Assembly (NCBI RefSeq): GCF_002259745.1
Contig: NZ_MWWW01000014.1
Coordinates: 62,001 to 126,000 of the forward strand
Length of the DNA stretch: 64,000 nt
From: Bifidobacterium myosotis
GTDB lineage: Bacteria > Actinomycetota > Actinomycetes > Actinomycetales > Bifidobacteriaceae
Direction: 5' to 3'
Part shown: piece by piece, positions 36,411 through 46,504 of the stretch
Layout: each line of letters opens with the position of its first letter
Numbering within the stretch: the stretch's first letter is position 1
The notes under the pieces: generated by a model
Told to the model about the DNA's origin: nothing
The model's database searches: none
Seen by the model: the letters and a program-made list of their open reading frames with translations, nothing else
Translations under genes and position numbers: made by a program

Positions 36411-37838
36411 ATGACCGACCAGTCCGCCGCCGCAGTCGACGTCGCACATCTCAAGGATTATTCGCGCGCGTTCAACGCCGACCGTGCCAACCTCGTGGCC
36501 GCCAACGCCGCAGTCTCCGCCGGCGTGCTCGCCGCCGCCACCGACTACCGGGGCCTGAGGAGCCTGCCTCGCGACTTCTCCATCGAGCTCAAGCAAGGAT
36601 CGATCACCAATCAGGAACGCTCCGGCCGCTGCTGGATGTTCGCCTCGCTCAATACGCTGCGCTACGAGCTCATGCACCGCTGGAACCTCGAGGACTTCGA
36701 ATTCTCCGAAACCTACCTCTTCTTCTGGGATGCCATCGAGAAGTCGAACACCTATCTCGAGCATGTGTTGGACACGCTGGACGAACCCACCGACTCCCGC
36801 ATCTTCGAGGTCATCAACGACGGGCCGTCCGACGATGGCGGCTGGTGGCAGATGTTCGCCGCGCTGGTGAACAAGTACGGTCTCGTGCCGAAGTCCGCCT
36901 ATCCGGAATCCGCGAACTCCCGTGACTCGGACGCCTTCAAGCAGTACCTCAACACCAAGCTGCGCGAATTCGCCGCCGACCTGCGTCGCAGCCATGAGGC
37001 GGGCGCGTCGCTGGAAGCCCTGCGCGAAACCAAGCGCGAGGACATGGCCACCGTCTACCGCATCTGCGCGATCGCGCTGGGCGAGCCGCCCGCCACGTTC
37101 GACTTCCTGGCCCGGGTCAAGGATGATGACGACAAGGACGACACCAAGAACGACGGCACCAACACCGATGCCAAGACGCAAACCGAATCCGGCAAGGACG
37201 AACGCCGGCAGATCCGCGAGACCGGCATCACGCCGCTCGAGTTCTACCGCAAGTACGTGCCGGTGGACGTGAACGATTTCGTCACCATCTCCAACGCGCC
37301 GATGAAGCGCACGCCGTTCGGCAAGCGCTACCGCATCCGCTACACGGCGAACGTCATCGAGGCGGGCGACATGGAGTTCGTCAACGTGCCGCTCGACGTG
37401 TTCAAGAAGGCGGCCATCGACCAGCTCAGCGCCGGCCATCCCATCTGGTTCGCCTGCGACTGCATGCAGTTCTCCTTGAGGGGCGAGGGCGTCTTCGACC
37501 GCGACACCGTGCGTGTGGATCAGCTCTTCGGCACCGAATTCACGTTCGACAAGGCCGACGGCCTCGAATACGGCGATCGTCCGAGCAACCACGCCATGAC
37601 CTTCACCGGCGTGAACTTCGATGCCGACGGCCGTCCTGACCGTTGGAAGATCGAGAACAGCTGGGGCAAGGACAACGGCAAGGATGGCTACTACGTGGCC
37701 TCGGACGCCTGGTTCGACCAGTTCGTCACCGAACTCATCATCCGCAAGGACGTGCTTGACCAGGCCACCCTCGACCTCACCAAGGCAGAGCCCGTCGAGC
37801 TTGATCCCTGGCAGCCTCTGACCCGTCGTTGCCGCTGA
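36411..37838 (+). CDS. pepC: Aminopeptidase C (bleomycin-hydrolase family cysteine peptidase)
   Basis: A 475-residue cytosolic peptidase of family C1B. The catalytic cysteine is in QERSGRCWMFASLN, the histidine in RPSNHAMTFTGV and the asparagine in WKIENSWGKDNGKDGYY. The family forms hexamers that trim amino acids from peptide N-termini. An acidic insert (KDDDDKDDTKNDGTNTDAK) at about residues 240-265 is not part of the usual family length. I chose ATG 36411, with GGGAGG eight bases before it. A longer frame runs back into the permease gene on the same strand and has no support. It is convergent with the deacetylase gene, ten bases away. Confidence 0.93.
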   Translation: MTDQSAAAVDVAHLKDYSRAFNADRANLVAANAAVSAGVLAAATDYRGLRSLPRDFSIELKQGSITNQERSGRCWMFASLNTLRYELMHRWNLEDFEFSETYLFFWDAIEKSNTYLEHVLDTLDEPTDSRIFEVINDGPSDDGGWWQMFAALVNKYGLVPKSAYPESANSRDSDAFKQYLNTKLREFAADLRRSHEAGASLEALRETKREDMATVYRICAIALGEPPATFDFLARVKDDDDKDDTKNDGTNTDAKTQTESGKDERRQIRETGITPLEFYRKYVPVDVNDFVTISNAPMKRTPFGKRYRIRYTANVIEAGDMEFVNVPLDVFKKAAIDQLSAGHPIWFACDCMQFSLRGEGVFDRDTVRVDQLFGTEFTFDKADGLEYGDRPSNHAMTFTGVNFDADGRPDRWKIENSWGKDNGKDGYYVASDAWFDQFVTELIIRKDVLDQATLDLTKAEPVELDPWQPLTRRCR

Positions 37839-37848
37839 ACGTCCTACC

Positions 37849-39237
37849 TCACCACTCGGCGGTGAAGTAGGACGAGTCGGTCCAGGGCTGATCGGGTGTC
37901 AGATACCCGGTGCGTGAGTAGTAGACCCACCCCGGTTTGGGAAGCCCGCCAAGCAGTTGCGGGATGGTGACGAACACGAAACCGCGGGCCTTGAGATCGG
38001 TGATGATGGATTCGATGGATTGCGCGGTGCTGTCCTGCGGGTCGTGCAGCAGGATGATCGATCCCGGCTTGGTCCATCGCACCACATTGGCGCGCACCTG
38101 CGGGGCCGTGCGCGCCCAATCCACGCCGATGGTGTCATAGTTGATGATCGCCGCGTTCATCGCGATGGCCCGCTGGCGCACGGCATCATTCCAACTGCTG
38201 TAGGGCGGGCGAATCATCAGGGGTGCGTAGCCTGTCGTCTGCTCGATCTCATCGTTGGTGCGTTGCAGCTGCGCGGTCAGGTCCGTGTCGCCGAGGGTGG
38301 CCAGATTCGCATGGCTCCATGAATGGTTTCCGATCGGGTAGCCCGCGCGTGTGAGCGAGACGGTGAGCTTGCCCTCGTCCGGCTTCGCGACATGCTCGCC
38401 GACGGTGAAGAACGTGGCCGTCGTCTTCGTGCGTCGCAGCACATCGATGACGACGGGCGTGTTCTTGGCGTTCGGCCCGTCGTCGAAGGTCAGCGCCACG
38501 CAGGCGACCTTCGAGCAGTCCACGCCGAGCTTCGCGTTATGCGAGACCGCCACGGCATCCATCGCAGCGTTCAGAGCGGCGACCTGCTGGATATATGGTT
38601 GCCTATCCATGACGATGCCGTTGCCGTCCAACAGGTTGCGCGCGTTGCCGATGGCCTCGCTCAGGGCGATTCTGGTCGATTCGTCGCTGACCTGCCCCGC
38701 GGTGAAATCCACCCACCACTGCGCCTGCGAGATGGCCGTGGCCAGGGTGCGGCGCGGTCCCGCGTTCGTCAGATTCGCGACCTTGTCGCTGGCCTGGGTG
38801 AGTTCGCGCGCGTGCGAGCGTATGGTCTGCGCCCGGCCGCGCAGCGTCGTGGTCAGCGCGGACAGCTCCGGAATCGAACCATCCGCAGGACATTGCCGTG
38901 ACGGTTCTGCCAGCAGCGTCGCCGCATGCGCGCGGCTGCTTTCGAAATCCGTGAGTGCGGGGTTGCCGGCGAACGCCGCTTTGATGTTCGCCTCGACCGG
39001 TGCGACATCGTCCGACAGAAGGGAGGCGTTGCGCAACGTCTTCAGGTTCCGGGAGAGGGCCGACCGAGCCGCATTGCACTGGGCCAGCGCCTGAATGCGT
39101 TGATTATGTACTACGCCCAACCGATATCCGGCCGAAACGAAGGCCGTGCAGCAGATCACCGCGACGGCCACGAGCGCGCAAACGAGCCGCATCGAGGACC
39201 GTTTCATATGCTGTTGCAGATGCCGCGCCGCGCCCAT
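37849..39237 (-). CDS. Membrane-anchored polysaccharide deacetylase (NodB domain)
   Basis: A 462-residue protein. A membrane anchor (MRLVCALVAVAVICCTAFVSAGY) is followed by about 190 residues of helical extracellular sequence and a NodB-type carbohydrate esterase domain. The domain motifs are TFDDGP, NHSWSH with the metal-binding histidines, and RPPYSSWN. The C-terminal LLHD matches the last family motif. It probably removes acetyl groups from peptidoglycan or another envelope glycan outside the membrane. GGAAGGG precedes ATG 39237. It diverges from glyS. Confidence 0.88.
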   Translation of the reverse strand: MGAARHLQQHMKRSSMRLVCALVAVAVICCTAFVSAGYRLGVVHNQRIQALAQCNAARSALSRNLKTLRNASLLSDDVAPVEANIKAAFAGNPALTDFESSRAHAATLLAEPSRQCPADGSIPELSALTTTLRGRAQTIRSHARELTQASDKVANLTNAGPRRTLATAISQAQWWVDFTAGQVSDESTRIALSEAIGNARNLLDGNGIVMDRQPYIQQVAALNAAMDAVAVSHNAKLGVDCSKVACVALTFDDGPNAKNTPVVIDVLRRTKTTATFFTVGEHVAKPDEGKLTVSLTRAGYPIGNHSWSHANLATLGDTDLTAQLQRTNDEIEQTTGYAPLMIRPPYSSWNDAVRQRAIAMNAAIINYDTIGVDWARTAPQVRANVVRWTKPGSIILLHDPQDSTAQSIESIITDLKARGFVFVTIPQLLGGLPKPGWVYYSRTGYLTPDQPWTDSSYFTAEW

Positions 39238-39581
39238 GCCATACCCTTCCCGAACCCCTCAATACCCCTGCTTTGAGGATATGCGACGTGAGCCGTGCGC
39301 AATGACGTGTTGAGATGGAATACGCCGATTGTTCATCTGTGGTTGTGGGTCGGCTGCGGCGGTGGAGGCGTGCGTCCCGCGTCGAATCGGTGCGCGGCGT
39401 GATCCGGCGACGCTGCGGCGATACTGCGTCGATGCTGCTGCGGTGATGAGTATGACGATTAGATCGGGTCCGCGTTCTGCCGGATAGAGGCGGACATGAG
39501 GGCATGGGCTGTCACCGTATGCCGCTATCCTGAAGCGGTTGTAACCAAAGTCCCCAAACCGTTCAAACCAGAAGGTGCATT
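39238..39581. promoter_or_regulatory. Divergent promoter region of the deacetylase and glyS genes
   Basis: The gap must hold promoters for both divergent genes. Nothing like a T-box leader is visible before glyS. I see no repeat longer than eight bases and no gene. Confidence 0.35.
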
Positions 39582-41057
39582 GTGGCTCAATCCAAACTCG
39601 ATGAAGTCGTATCCCTTGCGAAGCGTCGCGGCTTCGTGTTCCCCGCCGGCGAGATCTACGGCGGCACCCGCTCCGCTTGGGATTACGGTCCGCTCGGCGT
39701 CGCGCTGAAGGACAATATCAAGCGCGAATGGTGGCGTTCGATGGTCGTCACCCGCCCTGACGTGGTCGGCGTCGACACCTCCATCATCCTGCCTCCCGAG
39801 GTGTGGGTGGCCTCCGGTCATGTGAGCGTGTTCAACGATCCGCTCGTCGAGTGCCTTAGCTGCCACAAGCGCAACCGCGCCGACAAGCTCGAGGAGTCCT
39901 ACGCCGAGAAGCACGGCGACAAGCTGCCGGAGAACGGCCTCAAGGACGTCGTCTGCCCGAACTGCGGCACCCGTGGCCAGTGGACCGAGCCGCGCGACTT
40001 CAATATGATGCTGCGCACGCATCTTGGCCCCGTCGAGGACGAGAATTCGCTGCACTACCTGCGTCCGGAGACCGCGCAGGGCATCTTCGTGGACTTCAAG
40101 AACGTGATGACCTCCTCGCGCTCCAAGCCGCCGTTCGGCATCGCCAACATGGGCAAGTCCTTCCGTAACGAGATCACGCCGGGCAACTTCATCTTCCGCA
40201 CCCGTGAGTTCGAGCAGATGGAGATGGAGTTCTTCGTCAAGCCCGGCACCGACGAGGAATGGCACCAGTACTGGATCGACGCCCGTACCCAGTGGTATCT
40301 GGACCTCGGCGTCAAGCCCGAGAACCTGCGCCACTACGAGCATCCGAAGGAGAAGCTGGCCCACTACTCCAAGCGCACCGTGGACATCGAATACAAGTTC
40401 GGCTTCCAGGGCTCCGACTGGGGTGAGCTCGAAGGCGTGGCGAACCGTACCGACTTCGACCTGACCGCGCACGCCAAGCACTCCGGCGAGGATCTGAGCT
40501 ACTTCAACCAGGCCACCGGCGAGAAGTACATCCCGTACGTCATCGAGCCCGCCGCCGGCCTGACCCGCTCCCTCATGTGCTTCCTCGTGGACGCCTACGA
40601 TGTGGACGAGGCCCCGAACACCAAGGGCGGCGTGGACAAGCGCACCGTGCTGCGTCTCGACCCGCGCCTGTCCCCGATCAAGGCCGCCGTGCTGCCGCTC
40701 TCCAAGAAGCCCGAGCTGCAGGAGGTGGCCCAGAACCTGGCCGCCGACCTGCGTTTCAACGAGTGGATGATCGACTACGACGAGGCCGGCGCCATCGGCC
40801 GTCGTTACCGTCGTCAGGACGAGATCGGCACCCCGCTGTGCATCACCGTGGACTTCGACACCCTCGAGGACCACGCCGTGACCATCCGTGAGCGTGACAC
40901 CATGGCCCAGGAGCGCGTCTCCCTGGACAAGGTCGCCGACTACGTCTCCGCCCGTATCGGCGAGAAGCGCACCCGCGTGCCGCTCAAGCCGGTCGAGATG
41001 GGCGGCGAGCCCTGGCCCGACTCCGTCAAGATCAACGAGGCCGGCGGCCTGTACTGA
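39582..41057 (+). CDS. glyS: Glycyl-tRNA synthetase, dimeric type
   Basis: A 491-residue class II synthetase that charges tRNA-Gly. It is the single-chain (alpha2) type, not the alpha2-beta2 type. Seen motifs include the N-terminal [21 protein letters not shown], a zinc-binding pair ([12 protein letters not shown] and [10 protein letters not shown]), class II motif 2 in [20 protein letters not shown], and motif 3 near [17 protein letters not shown]. The C-terminal anticodon-binding domain starts near residue 360 ([15 protein letters not shown]). The start is GTG with AGAAGG before it. Confidence 0.96.
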   Translation: MAQSKLDEVVSLAKRRGFVFPAGEIYGGTRSAWDYGPLGVALKDNIKREWWRSMVVTRPDVVGVDTSIILPPEVWVASGHVSVFNDPLVECLSCHKRNRADKLEESYAEKHGDKLPENGLKDVVCPNCGTRGQWTEPRDFNMMLRTHLGPVEDENSLHYLRPETAQGIFVDFKNVMTSSRSKPPFGIANMGKSFRNEITPGNFIFRTREFEQMEMEFFVKPGTDEEWHQYWIDARTQWYLDLGVKPENLRHYEHPKEKLAHYSKRTVDIEYKFGFQGSDWGELEGVANRTDFDLTAHAKHSGEDLSYFNQATGEKYIPYVIEPAAGLTRSLMCFLVDAYDVDEAPNTKGGVDKRTVLRLDPRLSPIKAAVLPLSKKPELQEVAQNLAADLRFNEWMIDYDEAGAIGRRYRRQDEIGTPLCITVDFDTLEDHAVTIRERDTMAQERVSLDKVADYVSARIGEKRTRVPLKPVEMGGEPWPDSVKINEAGGLY

Positions 41058-41356
41058 TCGGCCCAGTACCTGCGGACCCGATTGGTCGGTTCCATAACCA
41101 ATGGGTCTGACTGATTGGTCCGTACTGATTGAATAAACGCCATCCGCCGCGCCTGGCGGAGCGAGTCCCCTTTGATTAGGATTCCCGCCGCATATGGTGG
41201 ATGGCAAGGTAATCGGCCCCCTCTGAAGTCGGGTGGGGAGAGACGCGCGCGATTTCGCCGTCCCGCCCCCAGTCATCCTGCGGATGACAGCCCCTCGTCA
41301 CAGGGGGCCTACGTGTTCCCGAAACGTGTCCCACAACAAACAGAAGGCCCGCGACA
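41058..41356. other. Spacer between glyS and dusB with small hairpins
   Basis: TCCGCC (41143-41148) and GGCGGA (41155-41160) form a short stem that may terminate glyS. GTCATCC (41272-41278) and GGATGAC (41282-41288) form another, and GCCCC/GGGGGC arms follow at about 41290-41308. Direct copies of GATTGGT lie between 41088 and 41120. No gene is visible. Confidence 0.4.
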
Positions 41357-42601
41357 GTGAGCAACACCAGCGAAACCATCCTTACCGCACCTCATGAGAC
41401 CGACAATCTCGACCCGCGCACGGACGCACAGGCCGGCCTGCCGGACGAGCCGGTGGCCATCGCGCCGGTGCGGCTGGGGCACATCACCGTGCCCACGCCG
41501 GTTGTGCTCTCGCCGATGGCGGGCGTGACCAACTGGCCGTTCCGCGTGATCTGCGAGGAGTATGGTCCGGATGGCCTTTACGTCGCGGAGATGATCACCG
41601 CACGCGCGCTCGTGGCCCGCAACCCCAAGGCGCTGCGCCTGTGCCACTTCGCACCCAGCGAGAAGATCCGTTCGTTGCAGCTGTACGGCGTGAACCCCTC
41701 CATCGTCGAACAGGCCGCAAAAATCGTGGTGGACGAGGGTATGGCCGACCATGTGGACCTCAACTTCGGTTGTCCGGTGCCCAAGGTCACGCGTCGAGGA
41801 GGCGGATCGGCGCTGCCGTGGAAGACCGACATCTTCACCGACCTCATCCATCGCGTGGTGGCTGTGTGCGATCCGGCGGGCATCCCGGTCACCGCCAAGA
41901 TCCGCGTGGGCATCGACCACGCGCATGAGACCTTCCTCGAAGCCGGGCGCATCGCCCAGGAGGAGGGGTGTGCCGCGGTGACGCTGCACGCCAGGACCAC
42001 CGCTGAATACTACGGCGGGCATTCCGACTGGTCACGCATCGGCGAGCTTAAGGAGCATCTGGACATCCCGGTGTTCGGCAATGGCGACATCTGGGGCGCG
42101 GAGGATGCGCTGGCCATGGTTCGCGAGACCGGGTGCGACGGTGTGGCCATCGGTCGTGGTTGCCAGGGCCGTCCGTGGCTGTTCGCCAACATCAAGAACG
42201 CCTTCGCCGGCAACCCCGAACGTCTCAACCCGAATCTGGGCGAGGTGTGCCGCGTCATCCGCCGTCACGCCGAACTGCTCACCGAGTTCTACGACGGCGA
42301 TGAGACGATGGCGGTCCACGACCTGCGCAAGCACATCGCCTGGTATCTCAAGGGCTTCCCGGTGGGAGGCTCGACGCGCAAGGCGTTCATGGAATGTGAG
42401 AGCTTGGCGGACGTGGATCGCGAAATCGGCCGGCTCGACCCCGGCATCGAGTACCCGCCGCGCGTGGTGGACAAGCCGCGCGGCCGCGTACGGTTCGCCA
42501 AGAAGGTCCACCTGCCTTACGGCTGGCTTGAGTCGCGCACCACCACGCACGAGGAGCGCGAGACCCTATTCGGCGACGACCCGATGGACGCCAGCTACTG
42601 A
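41357..42601 (+). CDS. dusB: tRNA-dihydrouridine synthase
   Basis: A 414-residue flavoenzyme that reduces uridine in tRNA D-loops. The TIM-barrel start LSPMAGVTNWPFRVICEEYG and the catalytic cysteine in LNFGCPVPKVTRRGGGSAL are present, as are KIRVGIDHAHETFLE, the TLHARTTAEYYGGHSDW flavin-binding stretch, and VFGNGDIWG. The C-terminal helical domain is complete. The start is GTG, with AGAAGG upstream. The first 40 residues are a loosely conserved extension. Confidence 0.93.
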   Translation: MSNTSETILTAPHETDNLDPRTDAQAGLPDEPVAIAPVRLGHITVPTPVVLSPMAGVTNWPFRVICEEYGPDGLYVAEMITARALVARNPKALRLCHFAPSEKIRSLQLYGVNPSIVEQAAKIVVDEGMADHVDLNFGCPVPKVTRRGGGSALPWKTDIFTDLIHRVVAVCDPAGIPVTAKIRVGIDHAHETFLEAGRIAQEEGCAAVTLHARTTAEYYGGHSDWSRIGELKEHLDIPVFGNGDIWGAEDALAMVRETGCDGVAIGRGCQGRPWLFANIKNAFAGNPERLNPNLGEVCRVIRRHAELLTEFYDGDETMAVHDLRKHIAWYLKGFPVGGSTRKAFMECESLADVDREIGRLDPGIEYPPRVVDKPRGRVRFAKKVHLPYGWLESRTTTHEERETLFGDDPMDASY

Positions 42602-42767
42602 TCTGAGGTCCGCATGTCGGACTCCCATAGCACCGCCGCCGGACGGACGGTGGCCGCAAAAGCAGAAATATCCACACAACACGCGCGCTTGGGCGTGTGA
42701 ATTTCCCTCACGGAGTAGCCTGTTTGCGCTACTCTTGGGTGTAACCGTGAAGTGACAGGAGCCAAAC

Positions 42768-44015
42768 GTGAGCGAGATCGCGCAAACAGAGTTCAACGAC
42801 AAGACCAATATCAAGGTCGTCGGCGTCGGTGGAGCCGGCGGAAACGCCGTCAACCGCATGATTGCCGAAGGCTTGCAGAACGTTGAATTTGTGGCGGTGA
42901 ACACCGATGCGAAGGATCTTCTGCGCTCCGATGCGGATGTGAAGATTTCCCTGTCCGACCAGTCCAGCCGTGGCCTCGGCGCCGGCGCCGACCCGGAGAA
43001 GGGCGCGAAGGCCGCTCAGGATCACCAGTCGGACATCGAGGAGTCCCTCAAGGGCGCCGACATGGTGTTCGTCACCTGCGGCGAGGGCGGCGGCACCGGT
43101 ACCGGTGCCAGCCCGATCGTGGCCCGTGCGGCCCACCAGCAGGGTGCCCTCACCATCGCGGTCGTCACCCGTCCGTTCAGCTTCGAGGGCCCGCAGCGCG
43201 CCGCCTCGGCCGATTACGGCATCGAGAACCTCCGCAAGGAGGTCGATGCCCTGATCGTCATCCCGAACGATCGACTGCTGGAGCTGTCCGACCGTTCCAT
43301 CGGCATCATCGAGGCGTTCAAGACCGCCGACACCGCACTGCTCGCCGGTGTGCAGGGCATCACCGACCTGATTTCCATGAACTCGTACATCCACGTCGAT
43401 TTCTCCGACGTGAACTCCATCCTGCGCGGCGCCGGCACCGCACTGTTCGGCATCGGCTCGGCTCGGGGCGAGGACCGCGCCACCCAGGCCGCCGAGATCG
43501 CCATCAGCTCCCCGCTGCTCGAGGAGAGCATCGAAGGTGCCCACGGCGCGCTCATCAACATCGCCGGCCCGACCGACCTGAAGCTGCAGGAGGCTTCCGC
43601 GGCCACCGAACTGGTGCGCAAGGCCATCCACCCCGAGGCGCAGATCATCTGGGGTCTCGCACTCGACGACGCCTATGGCGACGAGGTGCGCGTCACCGTC
43701 ATCGCGGCCGGCTTCGACCCGGTCTCCGCGCAGGACGTGGCGCAGGACCAGTCCGTGGTGAACTCCGTGGTGCCCACCAGCGTGCTGAGCCACCCGCCGG
43801 TCTCCCGTCAGGCGGCCTCCACCCCGGCTGCGGCCCCCCAGCAGCAGCCCGCAGCCCAGCCGCAGCGTCCGGCGGTCCAGCAGCCGCAGCAGCCCGCCTA
43901 CACGCCGGCCGCCAATCCGACGTCGCTGCCGTTCGACAACCCGACCACGGTGACGCCGAGCATTCCCGCCAGCGATCCGGCCGGCGACCTCGACATCCCC
44001 GACTTCCTGCGCTGA
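42768..44015 (+). CDS. ftsZ: Cell division protein FtsZ
   Basis: A 415-residue tubulin-like GTPase that forms the division ring. The nucleotide pocket shows [15 protein letters not shown], the tubulin signature [12 protein letters not shown] (serine where most have alanine) and the T7 loop region around [10 protein letters not shown] proline/glutamine-rich linker ([18 protein letters not shown]) leads to the conserved C-terminal peptide LDIPDFLR, which binds partners such as SepF. The start is GTG with AGGAG before it. sepF follows 13 bases later, so both are in one operon. Confidence 0.98.
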   Translation: MSEIAQTEFNDKTNIKVVGVGGAGGNAVNRMIAEGLQNVEFVAVNTDAKDLLRSDADVKISLSDQSSRGLGAGADPEKGAKAAQDHQSDIEESLKGADMVFVTCGEGGGTGTGASPIVARAAHQQGALTIAVVTRPFSFEGPQRAASADYGIENLRKEVDALIVIPNDRLLELSDRSIGIIEAFKTADTALLAGVQGITDLISMNSYIHVDFSDVNSILRGAGTALFGIGSARGEDRATQAAEIAISSPLLEESIEGAHGALINIAGPTDLKLQEASAATELVRKAIHPEAQIIWGLALDDAYGDEVRVTVIAAGFDPVSAQDVAQDQSVVNSVVPTSVLSHPPVSRQAASTPAAAPQQQPAAQPQRPAVQQPQQPAYTPAANPTSLPFDNPTTVTPSIPASDPAGDLDIPDFLR

Positions 44016-44028
44016 AAGGATGTGAACC

Positions 44029-44508
44029 ATGGCTGGCTTCATGAAGAATGCCATGTCCTATCTGGGCATGACCGACGTGGTGGACGATGACGACGATTAC
44101 ATCGACGAGGAGGAGACGGCCCAGCCCGCCCCCAAGGCGAACTTCGACTCCGACCATACGGTGACGCCGATGCCCGCCGCGTCCAGCGCGCCCGCCTCGT
44201 CGTCGACCAAGCAGTTCCCCGTCGGCAAGGTCAACCGCATCACCACCATCCATCCGAAGTCCTATGAGGACGCCCAATTGGTGGGCCGCGCCCTGCGCGA
44301 CGGTGTACCGGTGGTCCTGAACCTCACCGGCGTCTCCGAAGCCGTGGCCTACCGCATCGTGGACTTCTCCGCGGGCGTGGTGTTCGGCGTACGCGGCTCG
44401 CTGGAACGCGTCACCCCGCGCGTGTTCCTGCTCAGTCCGGCCCAGGTGAACATCAAGGTCGAGGAGCCGGTGGCCCCCGCGTCCGCGCACGATCTTTTCG
44501 CGGACTGA
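44029..44508 (+). CDS. sepF: Cell division protein SepF
   Basis: A 159-residue protein. The N-terminal MAGFMKNAMSYLGM is the membrane-binding amphipathic helix. An acidic linker follows (DDDDDYIDEEE), and the C-terminal FtsZ-binding core reads NRITTIHPKSYEDAQLVGRALRDG (in part) and GVVFGVRGSLERVTPRVFLL. In actinobacteria, which lack FtsA, SepF anchors FtsZ to the membrane. GAAAGGA precedes the ATG. A strong terminator follows. Confidence 0.95.
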   Translation: MAGFMKNAMSYLGMTDVVDDDDDYIDEEETAQPAPKANFDSDHTVTPMPAASSAPASSSTKQFPVGKVNRITTIHPKSYEDAQLVGRALRDGVPVVLNLTGVSEAVAYRIVDFSAGVVFGVRGSLERVTPRVFLLSPAQVNIKVEEPVAPASAHDLFAD

Positions 44509-44538
44509 TCGAAATCGTCTGGTTCCGGCATCCCAATC

Positions 44539-44567
44539 AGCCGACTCCCAGTGAGGAGTCGGCTTTC
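44539..44567 (+). terminator. Rho-independent terminator after sepF
   Basis: AGCCGACTCC (44539-44548) pairs perfectly with GGAGTCGGCT (44555-44564) around a six-base loop, followed by TTC. It ends the ftsZ-sepF transcript. Confidence 0.85.
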
Positions 44568-44619
44568 GCATATGCGGCCCCCAGCGAACATTTCATCGCC
44601 GCTTGTTAGGCTTGACGTC

Positions 44620-44922
44620 ATGTTGTCCTTGACTTTCGCCCTGATCGGCCGCATTCTCGCGTGGCTGATCAACGCATACATCACCGTACTGTTCATCCGC
44701 ATGATCCTCGACTGGGTCTCGCTGCTCGCGCGCAACTGGTATCCGCGAGGGGTGGTGGCCCAGCTCATCAACGCGGTCTACACCATCACCGAACCGCCGC
44801 TGCGCTGGCTACGTCGCTACATCCGCCCGCTGCCGCTTGGCGGCATGTATCTGGATGTCAGCTTCATCGTGCTGTACTTCCTGCTGGTCGTGCTGGAGAC
44901 GGTGGTCCGCATCATCTTCTGA
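44620..44922 (+). CDS. YggT-family membrane protein
   Basis: A 100-residue protein with two hydrophobic segments (LIGRILAWLINAYITVLFIRMIL and FIVLYFLLVVLETVVRIIF) around the family motif EPPLRWLRRYIRPLPLGGMYLD. Members sit next to ftsZ/sepF in many Gram-positive bacteria and are linked to division and envelope maintenance, with no known reaction. ATG 44620 fits the family start. A longer frame would begin inside the terminator. Confidence 0.9.
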   Translation: MLSLTFALIGRILAWLINAYITVLFIRMILDWVSLLARNWYPRGVVAQLINAVYTITEPPLRWLRRYIRPLPLGGMYLDVSFIVLYFLLVVLETVVRIIF

Positions 44923-45133
44923 CAGATGCCGTGATTCGGCGGCGCACGGGCGTGCGTCGATACCTTGGACCGGAAGCGTGAGCCGGGAGCGGCGTGAGGC
45001 CGTTTCCCGGTTTTTCTTTATCTTTCTGCGTCATAATGTCGTGCCACATGCCATGAACAGCCGGGGTCGTGATAGCATCGTGAATGATACCAACGTAAGC
45101 GAGGGCACTGCCCCAAAGCGAGGTGCAAGATTT

Positions 45134-46480
45134 ATGGCTCTGTTGACGCCGAAGGATATTAGGGAGCATACCTTCCAGACCGTTCGATTCAAGGAAGGTT
45201 ACGATGTCGACGAGGTTGACGACTTCCTCGATCAGGTCACGGAAACGGTAGAGGCTCTGGGACGTCAGGCGGTAGCCGGCAACCAGTCCACCCAGGCGCT
45301 TGGCCCGGATGTGACCAGCCTCAACAACAAGATCTCCGAGCTGTCCGGCCAGGTGCAGCAGCTTCAGAATGAGAACGAGAATCTGAAGAAGGCCGCCACC
45401 GAGGCTCAGCAGTCCGCGCAGTCCCACGGTGAGCAGGCCGCCCAGCTGGCCGCCACCAAGCTCAGCGAGGCCGAGGAGTCCAACCGCGCCCTGTCCTCCC
45501 AGAACGAGCAGCTCAAGGGCCAGGTCGACCAGCTCAACGCGCAGATCGATCAGCTGACCGCGCAGGCCGCCCAGGCGTCCGGCAATCAGGAGGCCGTCGG
45601 CCAGCAGATCGCAGCCATCCAGCAGGAGCGCGACAAGTACCGCGCCTCCGCCGAGGAGCTGTCCCGCAAGTTCGCGGCCGCCCAGCAGCAGGCCGCCGTG
45701 GCGCAGCAGCAGGCCGCGCAGATTCAGGACCTGTCCCGTCAGCTCGAAGAGGCCAAGCAGCGCGAGAACCAGCTGCGCGATCAGGTCTCCAAGGTCGAGC
45801 CGAGCACCGAGACCGGCTCCCTGCAGAAGATCGCCGGCGCCGCCTCCATGCCGGGCACCGAGCCCGAGCGCGCCACCGCCATGCTCACGCTGGCCATGCA
45901 GCTGCACGACCAGTACGTTGAGAAGGGCAAGAACAAGGCCAAGGAAATCAACGAGGCCGCCCAGAACAAGTACGAGGACCTCGTCACCAAGGCCAACAAC
46001 TATTCCGACCGCACCCGCGCAGAGGCCGACGACTACTCCAGCCGTACCCGTTCCGACGCCGACACGTATTCCGACCGCACCCGTTCCGAGGCCGACGCCT
46101 ACCGTGACAAGACGCACGCGGACGCCGAGACCTACTCCCAGAACGTGCGTTCCGAGGCCGACGCCTACTCCGTCAAGACCCGTCAGGATGCGGACAACTA
46201 CTCCAAGACGCAGCACACCGACGCCGACAACTACGAGGCCGAAGTCCAGCGCCGTGCCGCCGAGTACGACAAGAAGACCCGTTCCGCCGCCGAGACCTAC
46301 GCCGAGCAGGTGCGCGACAACCTGCAGGCCCAGTCCAAGGTGGTCGAGGGCAACATCCAGAGCCTCAAGCAGTTCGAAACCGAGTACCGCGCCCGCCTCA
46401 CCGAGTTCCTCGGCCAGCTGGTCTCTCAGGTCTCCGAGTCCAACAACTACGAAGACCAGACCTCGGGCCGCCAGAACTGA
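45134..46480 (+). CDS. wag31: DivIVA/Wag31 polar growth protein with long coiled coil
   Basis: A 448-residue protein. The N-terminal DivIVA domain is clear (LLTPKDIREHTFQTVRFKEG, GYDVDEVDDFLDQV) and would bind curved membrane at the poles. It is followed by Q/A/E-rich coiled coil. A conserved helix comes next (ERATAMLTLAMQLHDQYVEKG), then nine 11-residue repeats of the Y-S-x-x-T-R-x-x-A-D type at 45998-46294, and a last coiled coil. In actinobacteria Wag31 directs apical wall growth and branching. GAGGTG lies before ATG 45134. lspA follows after 24 bases. Confidence 0.95.
   Translation: MALLTPKDIREHTFQTVRFKEGYDVDEVDDFLDQVTETVEALGRQAVAGNQSTQALGPDVTSLNNKISELSGQVQQLQNENENLKKAATEAQQSAQSHGEQAAQLAATKLSEAEESNRALSSQNEQLKGQVDQLNAQIDQLTAQAAQASGNQEAVGQQIAAIQQERDKYRASAEELSRKFAAAQQQAAVAQQQAAQIQDLSRQLEEAKQRENQLRDQVSKVEPSTETGSLQKIAGAASMPGTEPERATAMLTLAMQLHDQYVEKGKNKAKEINEAAQNKYEDLVTKANNYSDRTRAEADDYSSRTRSDADTYSDRTRSEADAYRDKTHADAETYSQNVRSEADAYSVKTRQDADNYSKTQHTDADNYEAEVQRRAAEYDKKTRSAAETYAEQVRDNLQAQSKVVEGNIQSLKQFETEYRARLTEFLGQLVSQVSESNNYEDQTSGRQN
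45998..46294 (+). repeat. Nine 33-base (11-residue) repeats inside wag31
   Basis: Units read NYSDRTRAEAD, DYSSRTRSDAD, TYSDRTRSEAD, AYRDKTHADAE, TYSQNVRSEAD, AYSVKTRQDAD, NYSKTQHTDAD, NYEAEVQRRAA, EYDKKTRSAAE. Each has Y at position 2 and mostly A-D/E at 10-11. An 11-residue period fits a right-handed (hendecad) coiled coil. The first six units are the most alike, so the copy number may vary between strains. Confidence 0.9.
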
Positions 46481-46504
46481 CGCGCATAGGCAGGGTCTAG
46501 TCTT

